Shown: positions 17,517 through 25,972, counted from the stretch's first letter. The stretch: 64,000 nt of DNA from Flavobacterium ginsenosidimutans (GCF_003254625.1 NZ_QJRJ01000069.1:1-64000); one strand, 5' to 3'. A program made the numbers and translations. The notes: generated by a model from the letters alone, not told the origin.

Positions 17517-18278
17517 TTATCGTGAAACAATTTTTGCATTTTGAGATAGAATCTCTTTACCCGATTGGTAAACTGTTAACATTGCAGGCGGCGAATTTTT
17601 TTCGCCCAAAACAATGATATAGCATTCATATTTGAAATCACCTTTTTTAAATTCGTAGTAATGATTCCCGCCAGTTCCATCGGCAACAAAAACTCCATTT
17701 TCGATTACAAGATCTGGGGTATCAGTCATTTTCTTTTTGATTGACCAAGAAACATAACGATAATTATCATTTCCTAAATCATCAATTCTAATTCTGAATT
17801 TTGAAGTTTCTAAAATAGCTATTGGTTCCTTGAAATTTGAGACTGAAGAATTTACCTTTTTTTTCTGCTCAGCAATCTTGTCGTTTTTCAATTTTAGTTC
17901 TGCATCCGATTGGTGATTGATGCTTATAATTTTTCCATCGGTATCTATCCATAAATCCCCTTGATTCAGCATTATTCCACGCCAGCCAACTTCTGACCAA
18001 TCTTTCGCAGGATCAGATTTTGTTATTTTTTCAATCAAACCTTTATCAAAAATTTGATCATATCTTTTTACAAAATCTGCTTTATCTTTCACTGAAGGAA
18101 TTGGATATTCCCGTTTGAACGGAAATTTTATTCGCTTTGCAATTGCTTCTTTATCGCCGTTTTTCACTTCCAAAATAAATTTCGAAATGAATTTTTGATA
18201 TTCTGGTTTCAAATCCTGAGCAATCAAAAACGAAGAATTAAACAACAGAATTGTTAGCAATATTTTAAATGTTTTCAT
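17517..18278 (-). CDS. Secreted protein of unknown function
   Basis: 253 residues with a signal peptide (MKTFKILLTILLFNSSFLIAQ). The N-terminal half (residues 22-110, GDLWIDTDGKIISINHQSD) and the C-terminal half (residues 145-250, RYVSWSIKKKMTDTPDLVIE and GGNHYYEFKKGDFKYECY) look like two small domains split by a charged linker (about 125-140). I cannot assign a family with confidence. It stands alone on the minus strand, 79 bases downstream of the helicase gene. Confidence 0.55.
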   Translation of the reverse strand: MKTFKILLTILLFNSSFLIAQDLKPEYQKFISKFILEVKNGDKEAIAKRIKFPFKREYPIPSVKDKADFVKRYDQIFDKGLIEKITKSDPAKDWSEVGWRGIMLNQGDLWIDTDGKIISINHQSDAELKLKNDKIAEQKKKVNSSVSNFKEPIAILETSKFRIRIDDLGNDNYRYVSWSIKKKMTDTPDLVIENGVFVADGTGGNHYYEFKKGDFKYECYIIVLGEKNSPPAMLTVYQSGKEILSQNAKIVSR

Positions 18279-18356
18279 GTCAAAAATAATTTAATGCGTT
18301 AGAAATTAGATTTTTGAAAAACAGAAAACAGTGTTTCACGTAGGACGTTCAAAAAA

Positions 18357-20636
18357 TCAATTTATGCTCGCTTTGAACATTTTTAGTTCATCCCAGGTGA
18401 ATTCGTCGCCGTGTTTTTCTTTTAAACCGCTCAAAGATTCTTCTTGATAAAATTGAAAAGCTTCACGCAAGGCCAAAATTTTATCATAAGGCAAAACATC
18501 GATGATTTCAATTTTCTTCGACTGAATAAGTTTTATCAAATGTCCTTCGATCGTTTGAACATTCAATTTACGCATTCTCGCAATATCTTCAACCGAATTT
18601 TTATCCATCCACAAATCATACGTTTCTTCGACTGTCGTTTTTTTAGCCGTTTTAAGCTCACTTTTCTCCGTCTTAGTTGATTTGTATCGAACAACGGGTT
18701 CTTCTGTCCTAAAAATGTCCGTATTTGTCGTTTTCAGCTCTTCTCGAATCCTTTCTGCTTTGTTCGTTTTGTAATTTTTAATATTTGGCGACGTTAGTTT
18801 TTCTTTACTGATTTCTTCGCCGGCCACAACCACTTCGATCAATAACTTGGCTTTCATCAATCTCAAAACCGCCTTGGTCTGAAGATCTTCCAAAAAGTTA
18901 AGCTCTTCGTAGAACTCTTTTACTTTTTTAAATTTTTGAATTTCAGCCATTTTGTAAATCAGATCATCCACCAATTTGTCCATTGGCTTGAAAAAATAAT
19001 CGTAGGCCGCATCTACCCTTTCTTTCACAAAAAACAAATCGACCGTTTCTTTGATGAAAATTTTATTGAGTTGCGAAATGAATTTCTGCGAAGGATCTAA
19101 AAGCTGTTCCATGATTTCCATTCGCTTATGCGCCCAAACCGAATGTTTCGTTTTCTCCGAACCAGCCGCATTTTCGTTATAACTGAAACGATGATTTCGC
19201 CATTCTTGCGCCAATTCTCCCCAATTAAAACTGTTTATCAAATAGTTGTGAATAAAATTTTTGGTTTCGAAGTGAAGCGCTTTCTCCAAAGTTTCTTCCG
19301 TTGCCCTATTCAAAGCGTAATCCATCACATCTTGGTCGTTCGAAATGCCATTCATCTGCATCGGAGAAAGCAAAATAAGCCCGTCTAACGAACGCAAACG
19401 CGAAAGTGCTACATAGGCTTGCCCCGGAAGAAAAACTTGCGATACATCGAGCGCTGCTTTGTCAAAAGTTAAACCTTGGCTTTTGTGCACTGTAATCGCC
19501 CACGCCAGCTTGATTGGATAATGTGCAAAAGTTCCCAAAACTTCTTCTTCGATATCTTTGGTTTGTTCGTTGACTTTGTAACGGATATTTTTCCATTCGT
19601 ACTTTTCCACTTCGAGTGTCATGTTCTCTTCTGGAAAGTGAACAAAGATTTCTTCATCAGAAAGTGATTTGATCACTCCCATTTTTCCGTTGAAATATCT
19701 CTTTTCAAAAGACAAGTCATTTTTGACGAACATGATTTGTGCGCCGACTTTCAATTTCAATTCTTCTTCGACAGGAAATATCTTTTCTGGAAAATCTCCC
19801 ACAACAAATGGCGTGTAGATATATTCTTTTCCATCTAAATCATTGATAGACTGCGAGTTGATAGAATCTGCTTTAGCATTATGCGTTGTCAACGTGATAT
19901 AACCTTTGTTCTCTTTGAAGTCAAAATCAGGCTTAACATACTGATTTAGAATGGCTATGTCTTCTGGAGTGATTTGGTTATTTCTCAAATTGTTCAAAAC
20001 CGAGATAAAAGCATCGTCGGTCTGGCGATAGATTTTTGACAATTCGATATAAATTGGCGGATACGTTTGCAGCACATGAGAATGGAAAAAGAACTTCCCA
20101 CGGTAATAGTTTTTCAGCGTTCGCCATTCTTCATCGCGAATCACTGGCGGCAATTGTAACAAATCTCCAATAAACAAAACTTGAACTCCACCAAACGGAT
20201 GAGTGTTTCTTCGAACGGTCTGCATCATGAAATCTACCGCGTCCAACAAATCGGCGCGCATCATACTCACTTCATCAATCACAAGAAGCTCCATGTTTTT
20301 AATTACATTTCGCTTAACATTATTCATTTTGAAATGGCGACGAAGTGATTCTTTGTTTTCAAACTTTACCGTTTCTGTAAATTGCGCGCTCACATCATAC
20401 GATGGAATAAATGCAGAAAACGGAAGTTGAAACATGGAATGAATGGTTACGCCACCAGCATTCAAAGCGGCGATTCCGGTTGGTGCAACAACAACAGTAT
20501 TTTTGTGAGTTGTCGCGATGATTTCTCGCAAAAGCGTAGTTTTTCCCGTACCTGCTTTTCCCGTAAGGAAAATAGATTTTTGAGTCTGATTGATGAATTG
20601 TAAAGTGTAAGCTGCCGCTTCTGAAACGTTCTGCAT
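18357..20636 (-). CDS. PIF1/RecD-like superfamily 1 DNA helicase with C-terminal HTH
   Basis: 759 residues. Walker A GKAGTGKT is at 26-33 and Walker B VIDEVSMM is near 119-126. PTGIAALNAGGVTIHSMF (motif Ia region) and AWAITVHKSQGLTFDKAALD (motif V/VI region) are the signature blocks of PIF1-type 5'-3' helicases. The C-terminal 110 residues carry a helix-turn-helix-like segment (EETYDLWMDKNSVEDIARMR, then VQTIEGHLIKLIQ), as in Bacteroidota members. It may resolve structured or replication-stalling DNA. Not obviously in an operon. Confidence 0.9.
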   Translation of the reverse strand: MQNVSEAAAYTLQFINQTQKSIFLTGKAGTGKTTLLREIIATTHKNTVVVAPTGIAALNAGGVTIHSMFQLPFSAFIPSYDVSAQFTETVKFENKESLRRHFKMNNVKRNVIKNMELLVIDEVSMMRADLLDAVDFMMQTVRRNTHPFGGVQVLFIGDLLQLPPVIRDEEWRTLKNYYRGKFFFHSHVLQTYPPIYIELSKIYRQTDDAFISVLNNLRNNQITPEDIAILNQYVKPDFDFKENKGYITLTTHNAKADSINSQSINDLDGKEYIYTPFVVGDFPEKIFPVEEELKLKVGAQIMFVKNDLSFEKRYFNGKMGVIKSLSDEEIFVHFPEENMTLEVEKYEWKNIRYKVNEQTKDIEEEVLGTFAHYPIKLAWAITVHKSQGLTFDKAALDVSQVFLPGQAYVALSRLRSLDGLILLSPMQMNGISNDQDVMDYALNRATEETLEKALHFETKNFIHNYLINSFNWGELAQEWRNHRFSYNENAAGSEKTKHSVWAHKRMEIMEQLLDPSQKFISQLNKIFIKETVDLFFVKERVDAAYDYFFKPMDKLVDDLIYKMAEIQKFKKVKEFYEELNFLEDLQTKAVLRLMKAKLLIEVVVAGEEISKEKLTSPNIKNYKTNKAERIREELKTTNTDIFRTEEPVVRYKSTKTEKSELKTAKKTTVEETYDLWMDKNSVEDIARMRKLNVQTIEGHLIKLIQSKKIEIIDVLPYDKILALREAFQFYQEESLSGLKEKHGDEFTWDELKMFKASIN

Positions 20637-20680
20637 TGGGCTTGTATTAGAAAATAAAATTACCGCATTTTTATAAAAAG

Positions 20681-20712
20681 AAAAAACCTAAATCTTAGTG
20701 GATTTAGGTTTT
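20681..20712 (-). terminator. Terminator of the OmpH-like gene
   Basis: Perfect 12-bp stem (20683-20694 with 20701-20712). On the minus strand it is followed by a T-run. Confidence 0.8.
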
Positions 20713-20737
20713 CAGTAATTTAGTTAGTTTGGTAGTT

Positions 20738-21322
20738 TTATTTTTTTGCTTCGCCTTCTTTTGTTTCAGCTGCTGGTTTTGCATCTGTTTTTGGCTCTGC
20801 TTTGTATTTATCATTTAAAGCTTTGATAATTTCCTTTGTGATATCGTATTTCTCTTCAGCATACAAAATTGTTGCAGCATCTCCAGTTCCGTAGATGTAA
20901 GAGTAACCGTTTTTCTTTCCGTAATCTTTAATGAATTTTTTAACTCCACTAACAAGAGAATCCATTTCAACACCACTTTCTTGTTGCAATTGTTGTGCTA
21001 ATGCTTGTTGAGCATAACCTAATTGCTGCTCTCTCTTTTGCAATTCAGCTCCTCTTTGCTGTGCCCAAGCTTGACCGTTTGCTTGTGCCTGGCTTTGAAA
21101 ATTAGCCGCGTCTTGTTTAAAACGTGAAATCTCAGCTTGTAATTGTCTACCTTTTTCTTCCGCTTGAGCTTTGTACTTTGCCTCTAGATCTTTTGCTTCA
21201 GTGTATTCTTTCATCAAAACCGAAGTATCCACGTAAGCTGTTTTTACTTCCTTTACCTCTGCTGTTTTATTACAAGAAACTGCGAAAACTGAAAGTGCGA
21301 TAATAACTAATGCTTTTTTCAT
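20738..21322 (-). CDS. OmpH/Skp-family periplasmic chaperone-like lipoprotein
   Basis: 194 residues. The lipobox is AVSC-N with Cys at about residue 17, so it is probably a lipoprotein. The OmpH pattern follows: TAYVDTSVLMKEYTEAKDLE, a long coiled coil to about residue 120 rich in Gln, and DYGKKNGYSYIYG. The last 25 residues are a Lys/Glu/Ala tail. Skp/OmpH proteins chaperone outer-membrane barrels in the periplasm. A full -7 element on the minus strand supports the start. Confidence 0.85.
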   Translation of the reverse strand: MKKALVIIALSVFAVSCNKTAEVKEVKTAYVDTSVLMKEYTEAKDLEAKYKAQAEEKGRQLQAEISRFKQDAANFQSQAQANGQAWAQQRGAELQKREQQLGYAQQALAQQLQQESGVEMDSLVSGVKKFIKDYGKKNGYSYIYGTGDAATILYAEEKYDITKEIIKALNDKYKAEPKTDAKPAAETKEGEAKK

Positions 21323-21356
21323 TTTTTTTAAATTCTATTTTTTTAAGTATTAGAGA

Positions 21357-21364
21357 CAAAAATA
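21357..21364 (-). promoter_or_regulatory. -7 element of the OmpH-like gene
   Basis: The minus strand reads TATTTTTG, a full match to TAnnTTTG, 34 bases upstream of the start at 21322. Confidence 0.5.
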
Positions 21365-21504
21365 TAAAAAAATCAATAGCATCAGCATAAAGTTTAAAAA
21401 ATGCGTAAATTTTATGATATTGTTTTTATTTATAGAAAAAATAATAACAATAATCCAACGCTATTACTAAAATAAGGCTCATTTTTGCGCTTTTTTCAAA
21501 ACTA

Positions 21505-21543
21505 AAAAAGCCATTTCATCTCAAGAAGACAAAATGGCTTTTT
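21505..21543. terminator. Terminator between the OmpH-like and methyltransferase genes
   Basis: Stem AAAAAGCCATTT with AAATGGCTTTTT (21505-21516 with 21532-21543). It lies 15 bases downstream of the leftward methyltransferase stop. Confidence 0.75.
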
Positions 21544-21558
21544 AGGCATGTTTTTATA

Positions 21559-22407
21559 CTATTTGTTTTTTAAAACATAAATATGCGATGAATACTCTTT
21601 TGAGCTTTTCGCTTTCCAATTTGATTTCAAACCAATGAAAAAAGCTTTAATATAATTCATCTTTCCTGTTTTGTATTTTTCGGACAAAAGGCTCACATAA
21701 AACGAATCGAATTTCATTGGAAGGATTTTTTCCAATTTCATATCAACTCTTTCAAAAAGCACTTGAATTGATTTTTTCGAAAAATGCCAAAAGTGAATTG
21801 GCACATCGTAAGCTGCCCAAAAAGTTTGATAATGATTTGCGTCAAACGATTTGTAGTTTGGAACCGCAATAATTAATGTTCCAGTTGGTTTTAATAAACG
21901 CTTCAATTCTTGGATCTGAAGTTCTAAATCTGGAACGTGTTCTAAAACGTGCCACATAGTAATTACATCCAGAGAATGATTTTCTAAAGTGCTAATTTCT
22001 TCTACAAATGAAATTCCCTTTTCTTTTGCAATGTTTTTAGCACGATCGCTCGGCTCTACTCCAATTGTTTCCCAACCGTCATTTTTTGCTGTCAAGAGAA
22101 AATCTCCAGTTCCAGCTCCAATATCTAAAAGTTTTCCTTTTTGTGGTTGTTGGTTATTAATTAAATTCAATTTATTCTTAAGCGCAATATTTTTTACAAA
22201 GTGATATGCTTTTTCAAATAACGAACGTTTGTTGTCGGTATGCGAAATATAATCTTCGCTTTCGTAATATCTACCCAAATTTTGAAGTTCGGGCTGTGGA
22301 GAAGTAATTAGCATATCTAATTCTTCATCGTAATACAAATCAAAAATTTCTTTTGAAACAGAATGGTCTTTTACCGTAAGAAAGTGTTTTTTATTTAAAA
22401 CGTTCAT
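21559..22407 (-). CDS. Class I SAM-dependent methyltransferase
   Basis: 282 residues. Motif I is LLDIGAGTGDFLLTA (residues about 93-107). The acidic loop GVEPSDRAKNIAKEKGI, ITMWHVLEHVPD and LLKPTGTLIIAVPNY complete the methyltransferase fold. The H-V-L-E-H signature fits the group acting on small molecules or glycans. The N-terminal 85 residues (VSKEIFDLYYDEELDMLITS) are extra to the fold. The substrate is not readable. Confidence 0.85.
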   Translation of the reverse strand: MNVLNKKHFLTVKDHSVSKEIFDLYYDEELDMLITSPQPELQNLGRYYESEDYISHTDNKRSLFEKAYHFVKNIALKNKLNLINNQQPQKGKLLDIGAGTGDFLLTAKNDGWETIGVEPSDRAKNIAKEKGISFVEEISTLENHSLDVITMWHVLEHVPDLELQIQELKRLLKPTGTLIIAVPNYKSFDANHYQTFWAAYDVPIHFWHFSKKSIQVLFERVDMKLEKILPMKFDSFYVSLLSEKYKTGKMNYIKAFFIGLKSNWKAKSSKEYSSHIYVLKNK

Positions 22408-22442
22408 TTTTTAAATTTATAGATATTGGGTTTAATTTATAG

Positions 22443-22485
22443 CAAATCCTAAAAACGAAATTATATCGCTTTTAGGATTTTTTTG
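22443..22485. terminator. Hairpin downstream of mnmG
   Basis: Stem AATCCTAAAA with TTTTAGGATT and a T-run on the plus strand. On the minus strand only three T follow, so it may act as a weak mnmG terminator. Confidence 0.45.
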
Positions 22486-22592
22486 TCTTTTTTATTTTTA
22501 ATTCTTTTTTAGATTTTCTTTTCACTTTTTACAATTCAATATACCTGCAAAGGTACTTTTAATGAAATATTACTTTACGAAAATCTTCAAAA

Positions 22593-22608
22593 GGTTTCAC
22601 GTGGAACA
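22593..22608. promoter_or_regulatory. parS-like ParB-binding site
   Basis: GGTTTCACGTGGAACA: 14-bp GTTTCACGTGGAAC core, matching the chromosomal parS consensus TGTTnCACGTGnAACA apart from the first base. Confidence 0.75.
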
Positions 22609-22678
22609 GCTACAATTTTAGATTTCTTACTTTAGATTTTAGATTTATAATGAATTCTGAAAATTAAAAACGAAAAAT

Positions 22679-22694
22679 AGTTTCACGTGGAACA
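22679..22694. promoter_or_regulatory. parS-like ParB-binding site
   Basis: AGTTTCACGTGGAACA, 86 bases from the previous site. Confidence 0.75.
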
Positions 22695-22766
22695 TTTAAT
22701 AGTTTTCAGTCGCGGTTTTCAGTCGCAGTAAAAACTGGAAACTAAAAACTGTGACTGCGAACTTCT

Positions 22767-24638
22767 TTATCTTCCCATATAAATCAAAAGCACAGAAATA
22801 TCACTTGGTGATACTCCGCTGATTCTTGAAGCTTGAGAAATAGTTACCGGACGAATCTTGCTTAATTTCTGTTTTGCTTCAATAGACATTGATTTGATTT
22901 TATTATAATCGAAATTCTCTGGAATTTTTACTTCTTCCAAACGATTTAGCTTATCTGCATTATTTCTTTCTTTTTCGATATAACCAGAATATTTAACTTG
23001 AATTACTGCCTGTTCTACAATTTCTTCATCCAACTCATTTTCTTCAATATAAGCTGAAACCTTTTCAAATTTCAACATATCTTCTAATTCAATTTGTGGA
23101 CGAGAGAAAATCTTAAACATTTTATCTCCTTGCGAAATTGGTGCTGATTCTTTCGCTTCCAAAATCGGATTTGTTTCAGCAATCGTAACACTTGTTTCTT
23201 TAAAGAACTGAACCATCTTTTCAGATTCATTTAATTTCTTTTCCATTCTTCGTAAACGATCTTCAGAAGCTAAACCAATTTCGTATGACATTGGAGTCAA
23301 TCTGAAATCGGCATTATCTTGACGCAACAAAGTTCTATACTCTGCTCTTGATGTAAACATACGATATGGTTCTTCTGTTCCTTTCGTAATCAAGTCATCA
23401 ATTAAAACTCCGATATACGCTTCATCACGTTTTAAAATCAACGGATCTTTTTCATGCACTTTCAAGTGTGCATTTATTCCAGCCATCAAACCTTGAGAAG
23501 CTGCTTCTTCATATCCTGTCGTTCCATTAATCTGTCCAGCGAAATATAATCCTTCAACTAACTTCGTTTCTAAAGTATGTTTCAATTGTGTCGGCGGAAA
23601 GAAATCATATTCGATAGCATAACCAGGTCTGAAGAATTTTACATTTTCAAAACCTGCAACAGAACGAAGCGCTTTAAATTGAATATCTTCTGGGAGTGAA
23701 GTTGAAAATCCGTTTACATAAACTTCGCAAGTATTCCATCCTTCTGGCTCAACAAATAATTGGTGACGTTCTTTATCTGCGAAACGATTTATTTTATCTT
23801 CAATCGAAGGACAATATCTTGGTCCTAAACTTTTGATTCTTCCGTTGAACATTGGAGAACGATCAAAACCTTCTCTCAAAATATCATGAACATTCAACGA
23901 AGTGTATGTCATATAACAAGAACGCTGATGCGTTAATGGAGCGGTCACATCTGAATAAGAAAACTTGGCTGGCTTCGCATCTCCTTTTTCTTCATTCATT
24001 TTAGAATAATCTAAAGAACGCCCATCTACTCGTGGTGGCGTTCCTGTTTTCATTCTTCCAGCTTCAAAACCTGCTTTAATCAAATCTTCGGTAATTCCGG
24101 TTGCAGCACTTTCTCCTGCTCTACCTCCTCCGAATTGTTTTTCTCCGATATGAATCAAACCATTCAAAAAAGTACCATTTGTCAAAACCACAGATTTGGA
24201 ACGAATCTCCACACCAAGTGAAGTTCTAATTCCTTTTATCTTTCCATCTTCAATAATTAACCCTTTTACCATTTCTTGATAAAAATCAAGATTTGGAGTC
24301 GCCTCCAACATCATTCTCCATTCTTCTGCAAAACGCATTCTATCACTTTGAACTCTTGGCGACCACATTGCAGGTCCTTTTGATTTGTTCAACATCTTAA
24401 ACTGAATTGCAGTCTTATCAGAAACAATTCCTGAATACCCACCAAGCGCATCAATTTCTCGAACAATCTGTCCTTTTGCAATTCCTCCCATCGCAGGATT
24501 ACAAGACATCTGTGCTATGTTTTGCAAACTCATTGTAACCAATAAAGTTTTTGATCCCAAATTTGCAGCCGCAGCCGCAGCTTCAGAACCAGCATGGCCT
24601 GCACCAACCACAATAACATCGTATTCTTCTAAAAACAT
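22767..24638 (-). CDS. mnmG: tRNA uridine-5-carboxymethylaminomethyl modification enzyme MnmG
   Basis: 623 residues, normal length. The FAD-binding motif VVGAGHAGSEAA starts at about residue 10. CNPAMGGIAKGQ and GTFLNGLIHIGEKQFGGGRA are family signatures, and RPVTISQASRISGVSPSDIS forms the end. With MnmE it installs cmnm5U at the wobble position of several tRNAs. In many bacteria it lies near the replication origin, which fits the parS sites on both sides here. Confidence 0.96.
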   Translation of the reverse strand: MFLEEYDVIVVGAGHAGSEAAAAAANLGSKTLLVTMSLQNIAQMSCNPAMGGIAKGQIVREIDALGGYSGIVSDKTAIQFKMLNKSKGPAMWSPRVQSDRMRFAEEWRMMLEATPNLDFYQEMVKGLIIEDGKIKGIRTSLGVEIRSKSVVLTNGTFLNGLIHIGEKQFGGGRAGESAATGITEDLIKAGFEAGRMKTGTPPRVDGRSLDYSKMNEEKGDAKPAKFSYSDVTAPLTHQRSCYMTYTSLNVHDILREGFDRSPMFNGRIKSLGPRYCPSIEDKINRFADKERHQLFVEPEGWNTCEVYVNGFSTSLPEDIQFKALRSVAGFENVKFFRPGYAIEYDFFPPTQLKHTLETKLVEGLYFAGQINGTTGYEEAASQGLMAGINAHLKVHEKDPLILKRDEAYIGVLIDDLITKGTEEPYRMFTSRAEYRTLLRQDNADFRLTPMSYEIGLASEDRLRRMEKKLNESEKMVQFFKETSVTIAETNPILEAKESAPISQGDKMFKIFSRPQIELEDMLKFEKVSAYIEENELDEEIVEQAVIQVKYSGYIEKERNNADKLNRLEEVKIPENFDYNKIKSMSIEAKQKLSKIRPVTISQASRISGVSPSDISVLLIYMGR

Positions 24639-24656
24639 TTTGTTTTATTATTCTCC

Positions 24657-24678
24657 AAAAACCGCTAACGCGGTTTTT
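24657..24678 (-). terminator. Hairpin terminator in the mnmG upstream region
   Basis: Perfect 9-bp stem AAAAACCGC/GCGGTTTTT with loop TAAC, T-ended on both strands, 19 bases before the mnmG start. It may end the ybeY-operon transcript or act as an mnmG attenuator. Confidence 0.6.
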
Positions 24679-24700
24679 AGAATTACATTTATTTTTTCCT

Positions 24701-24716
24701 TGTTCCACGTGGAACT
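24701..24716. promoter_or_regulatory. parS-like ParB-binding site
   Basis: TGTTCCACGTGGAACT. Confidence 0.75.
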
Positions 24717-24807
24717 TTATATTTTGTTTCAAGTTTTGAAGTTTCAGGTTTCAAGTTCAAACTGGAACGTGTCAACCGGAATTCTCAAATTCTGGAATCA
24801 ATAAAAA

Positions 24808-24823
24808 TGTTTCACGTGAAACA
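24808..24823. promoter_or_regulatory. Canonical parS site
   Basis: TGTTTCACGTGAAACA, identical to the classic 16-bp parS consensus. It borders the left end of the minisatellite. Confidence 0.85.
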
Positions 24824-24833
24824 TTTTATTTCC

Positions 24834-25222
24834 TTCAAATCAGAACTTTCAAATCAGAACTTTCAAATCAGAACTTTCAAATCAGAACTTTCAAAGCAGA
24901 ACTTTCAAATCAGAACTTTCAAAGCAGAACTTCCAAAGCAGAACTTTCAAAGCAGAACTTTCACATCAGAACTTTCAAATCAGAACTTTCAAATAGAACT
25001 TTCAAATCAGAACTTTCAAAACAGAACTTTCAAATCAGAACTCTCAAATCAGAACTCTCAAATCAGAACTCTCAAATCAGAACTCTCAAATCAGAACTCT
25101 CAAAACAGAACTCTCAAAACAGAACTCTCAAAACAGAACTCTCAAAACAGAACTCTCAAAACAGAACTTTCAAATCAGAACTTTCAAATCAGAACTTTCA
25201 AATCAGAACTTTCAAATCAGAA
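24834..25222. repeat. 14-bp minisatellite between two canonical parS sites
   Basis: Some 27-28 tandem copies of a 14-base unit (CAGAACTTTCAAAT and variants AAAGCAG, AAAACAG, ACTCTC). Variants occur in runs, with ACTTTC types at both ends and ACTCTC types in the middle, and one copy near 24992 has lost a base. Because 42 bases equal 14 codons, all frames stay open, giving an apparent but unlikely 174-codon ORF. Perfect parS sites flank it at 24808 and 25249. Confidence 0.9.
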
Positions 25223-25248
25223 ATCCGAAATAGAATCTTTATATCAAA

Positions 25249-25264
25249 TGTTTCACGTGAAACA
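25249..25264. promoter_or_regulatory. Canonical parS site
   Basis: TGTTTCACGTGAAACA, right border of the minisatellite. Confidence 0.85.
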
Positions 25265-25272
25265 TTTTCAGG

Positions 25273-25317
25273 CTTCCATTCTAAACTTCCATTCTAAACT
25301 TCCATTCCAAACTTCCA
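25273..25317. repeat. Short 13-bp tandem repeat
   Basis: Three to four copies of TTCCATTCTAAAC between two parS sites. Confidence 0.6.
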
Positions 25318-25335
25318 AAGAATATTTTTAAACCA

Positions 25336-25351
25336 TGTTCCACGTGAAACA
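25336..25351. promoter_or_regulatory. parS-like ParB-binding site
   Basis: TGTTCCACGTGAAACA. Confidence 0.8.
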
Positions 25352-25384
25352 TCTTTTTTCTCTTTAAAATTCAAACTTAAAAAT

Positions 25385-25400
25385 CGTTCCACGTGGAACG
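25385..25400. promoter_or_regulatory. parS-like ParB-binding site
   Basis: CGTTCCACGTGGAACG, a perfect 16-bp palindrome. Confidence 0.75.
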
Positions 25401-25432
25401 ATTTAATCTTTTATCCGAATTATTCGCTTCAA

Positions 25433-25448
25433 CGTTCCACGTGGAACG
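25433..25448. promoter_or_regulatory. parS-like ParB-binding site
   Basis: CGTTCCACGTGGAACG inside a 20-bp palindrome (25431-25450). Confidence 0.75.
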
Positions 25449-25477
25449 TTATAAAATTCTTTTATTCTACTTAAATA

Positions 25478-25493
25478 TGTTTCACGTGGAACG
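25478..25493. promoter_or_regulatory. parS-like ParB-binding site
   Basis: TGTTTCACGTGGAACG. Confidence 0.75.
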
Positions 25494-25515
25494 TTTAAAA
25501 ATCAAAAAAACAAAA

Positions 25516-25531
25516 TGTTTCACGTGGAACA
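25516..25531. promoter_or_regulatory. parS-like ParB-binding site
   Basis: TGTTTCACGTGGAACA. Confidence 0.8.
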
Positions 25532-25552
25532 TATATTTTAAAAGAGATATAA

Positions 25553-25972
25553 TTACTGTTCCACGTGAAACATCTTCATCTTCTCTTCTTCCTTTCCTCT
25601 CATTAATTGAGCATCTTCATCTGTCTTATCCTTGTATCCACAATAATGAAGTATACCATGAGACAGTACTCTTTTTAGTTCTTCAGCAAATGAAACATTG
25701 AAGTCTTTTGCATTGTCTGCAACTCGTTCTATAGATACAAAAATATCTCCATTTAACTCGTTACCAACTGTATAATCAAAACTAATTATATCTGTAAGTG
25801 TGTCGTGATCTAGATATTCAACGTTGATCTTATGAAGATATTCATCGTCACAAAATATATAATTGATCTCTCCTTCAATCTTGTTCTCAGAAACAATTAC
25901 TGCACTTAACCAGTCGCTAAAAGCCTGCTCGTCTCCTAAAGTAAAATCAGTTTCGTAATTAAAATTTATCAT
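25553..25972 (-). CDS. ybeY: Endoribonuclease YbeY (rRNA maturation)
   Basis: 139 residues. The zinc motif is SHGILHYCGYKDKTD, with two histidines and Asp or a following residue in place of the usual third His, which I recall as normal for Bacteroidota YbeY. INVEYLDHDTLTDIISFDY is the family's central signature. YbeY acts in 16S rRNA 3' maturation and ribosome quality control. It overlaps the DUF4175 gene by 4 bases (ATGA). Its last codons are formed by a parS site, so the end MFHVEQ is probably a DNA-driven extension. Confidence 0.93.
   Translation of the reverse strand: MINFNYETDFTLGDEQAFSDWLSAVIVSENKIEGEINYIFCDDEYLHKINVEYLDHDTLTDIISFDYTVGNELNGDIFVSIERVADNAKDFNVSFAEELKRVLSHGILHYCGYKDKTDEDAQLMRGKEEEKMKMFHVEQ
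25557..25572. promoter_or_regulatory. parS-like site inside the ybeY C-terminal codons
   Basis: TGTTCCACGTGAAACA. On the minus strand it encodes the last residues of YbeY (MFHVEQ). Confidence 0.8.

Larger units (their letters stand above)
22408..22766. other. Intergenic region with two parS-like sites
   Basis: 359 bases between the methyltransferase and mnmG. It contains a hairpin at 22444-22480 and parS-like 16-mers at 22593 and 22679. No ORF seen. Confidence 0.6.

Noticed and set aside
24834..25222. CRISPR array
   Set aside because: The 14-base units are contiguous with no variable spacers and no cas genes occur in the window.
24807..25331. 174-codon ORF starting MFHVKHF
   Set aside because: It translates the 14-bp minisatellite and two parS sites; open frames follow from the 42-base periodicity and no family or upstream signal supports it.
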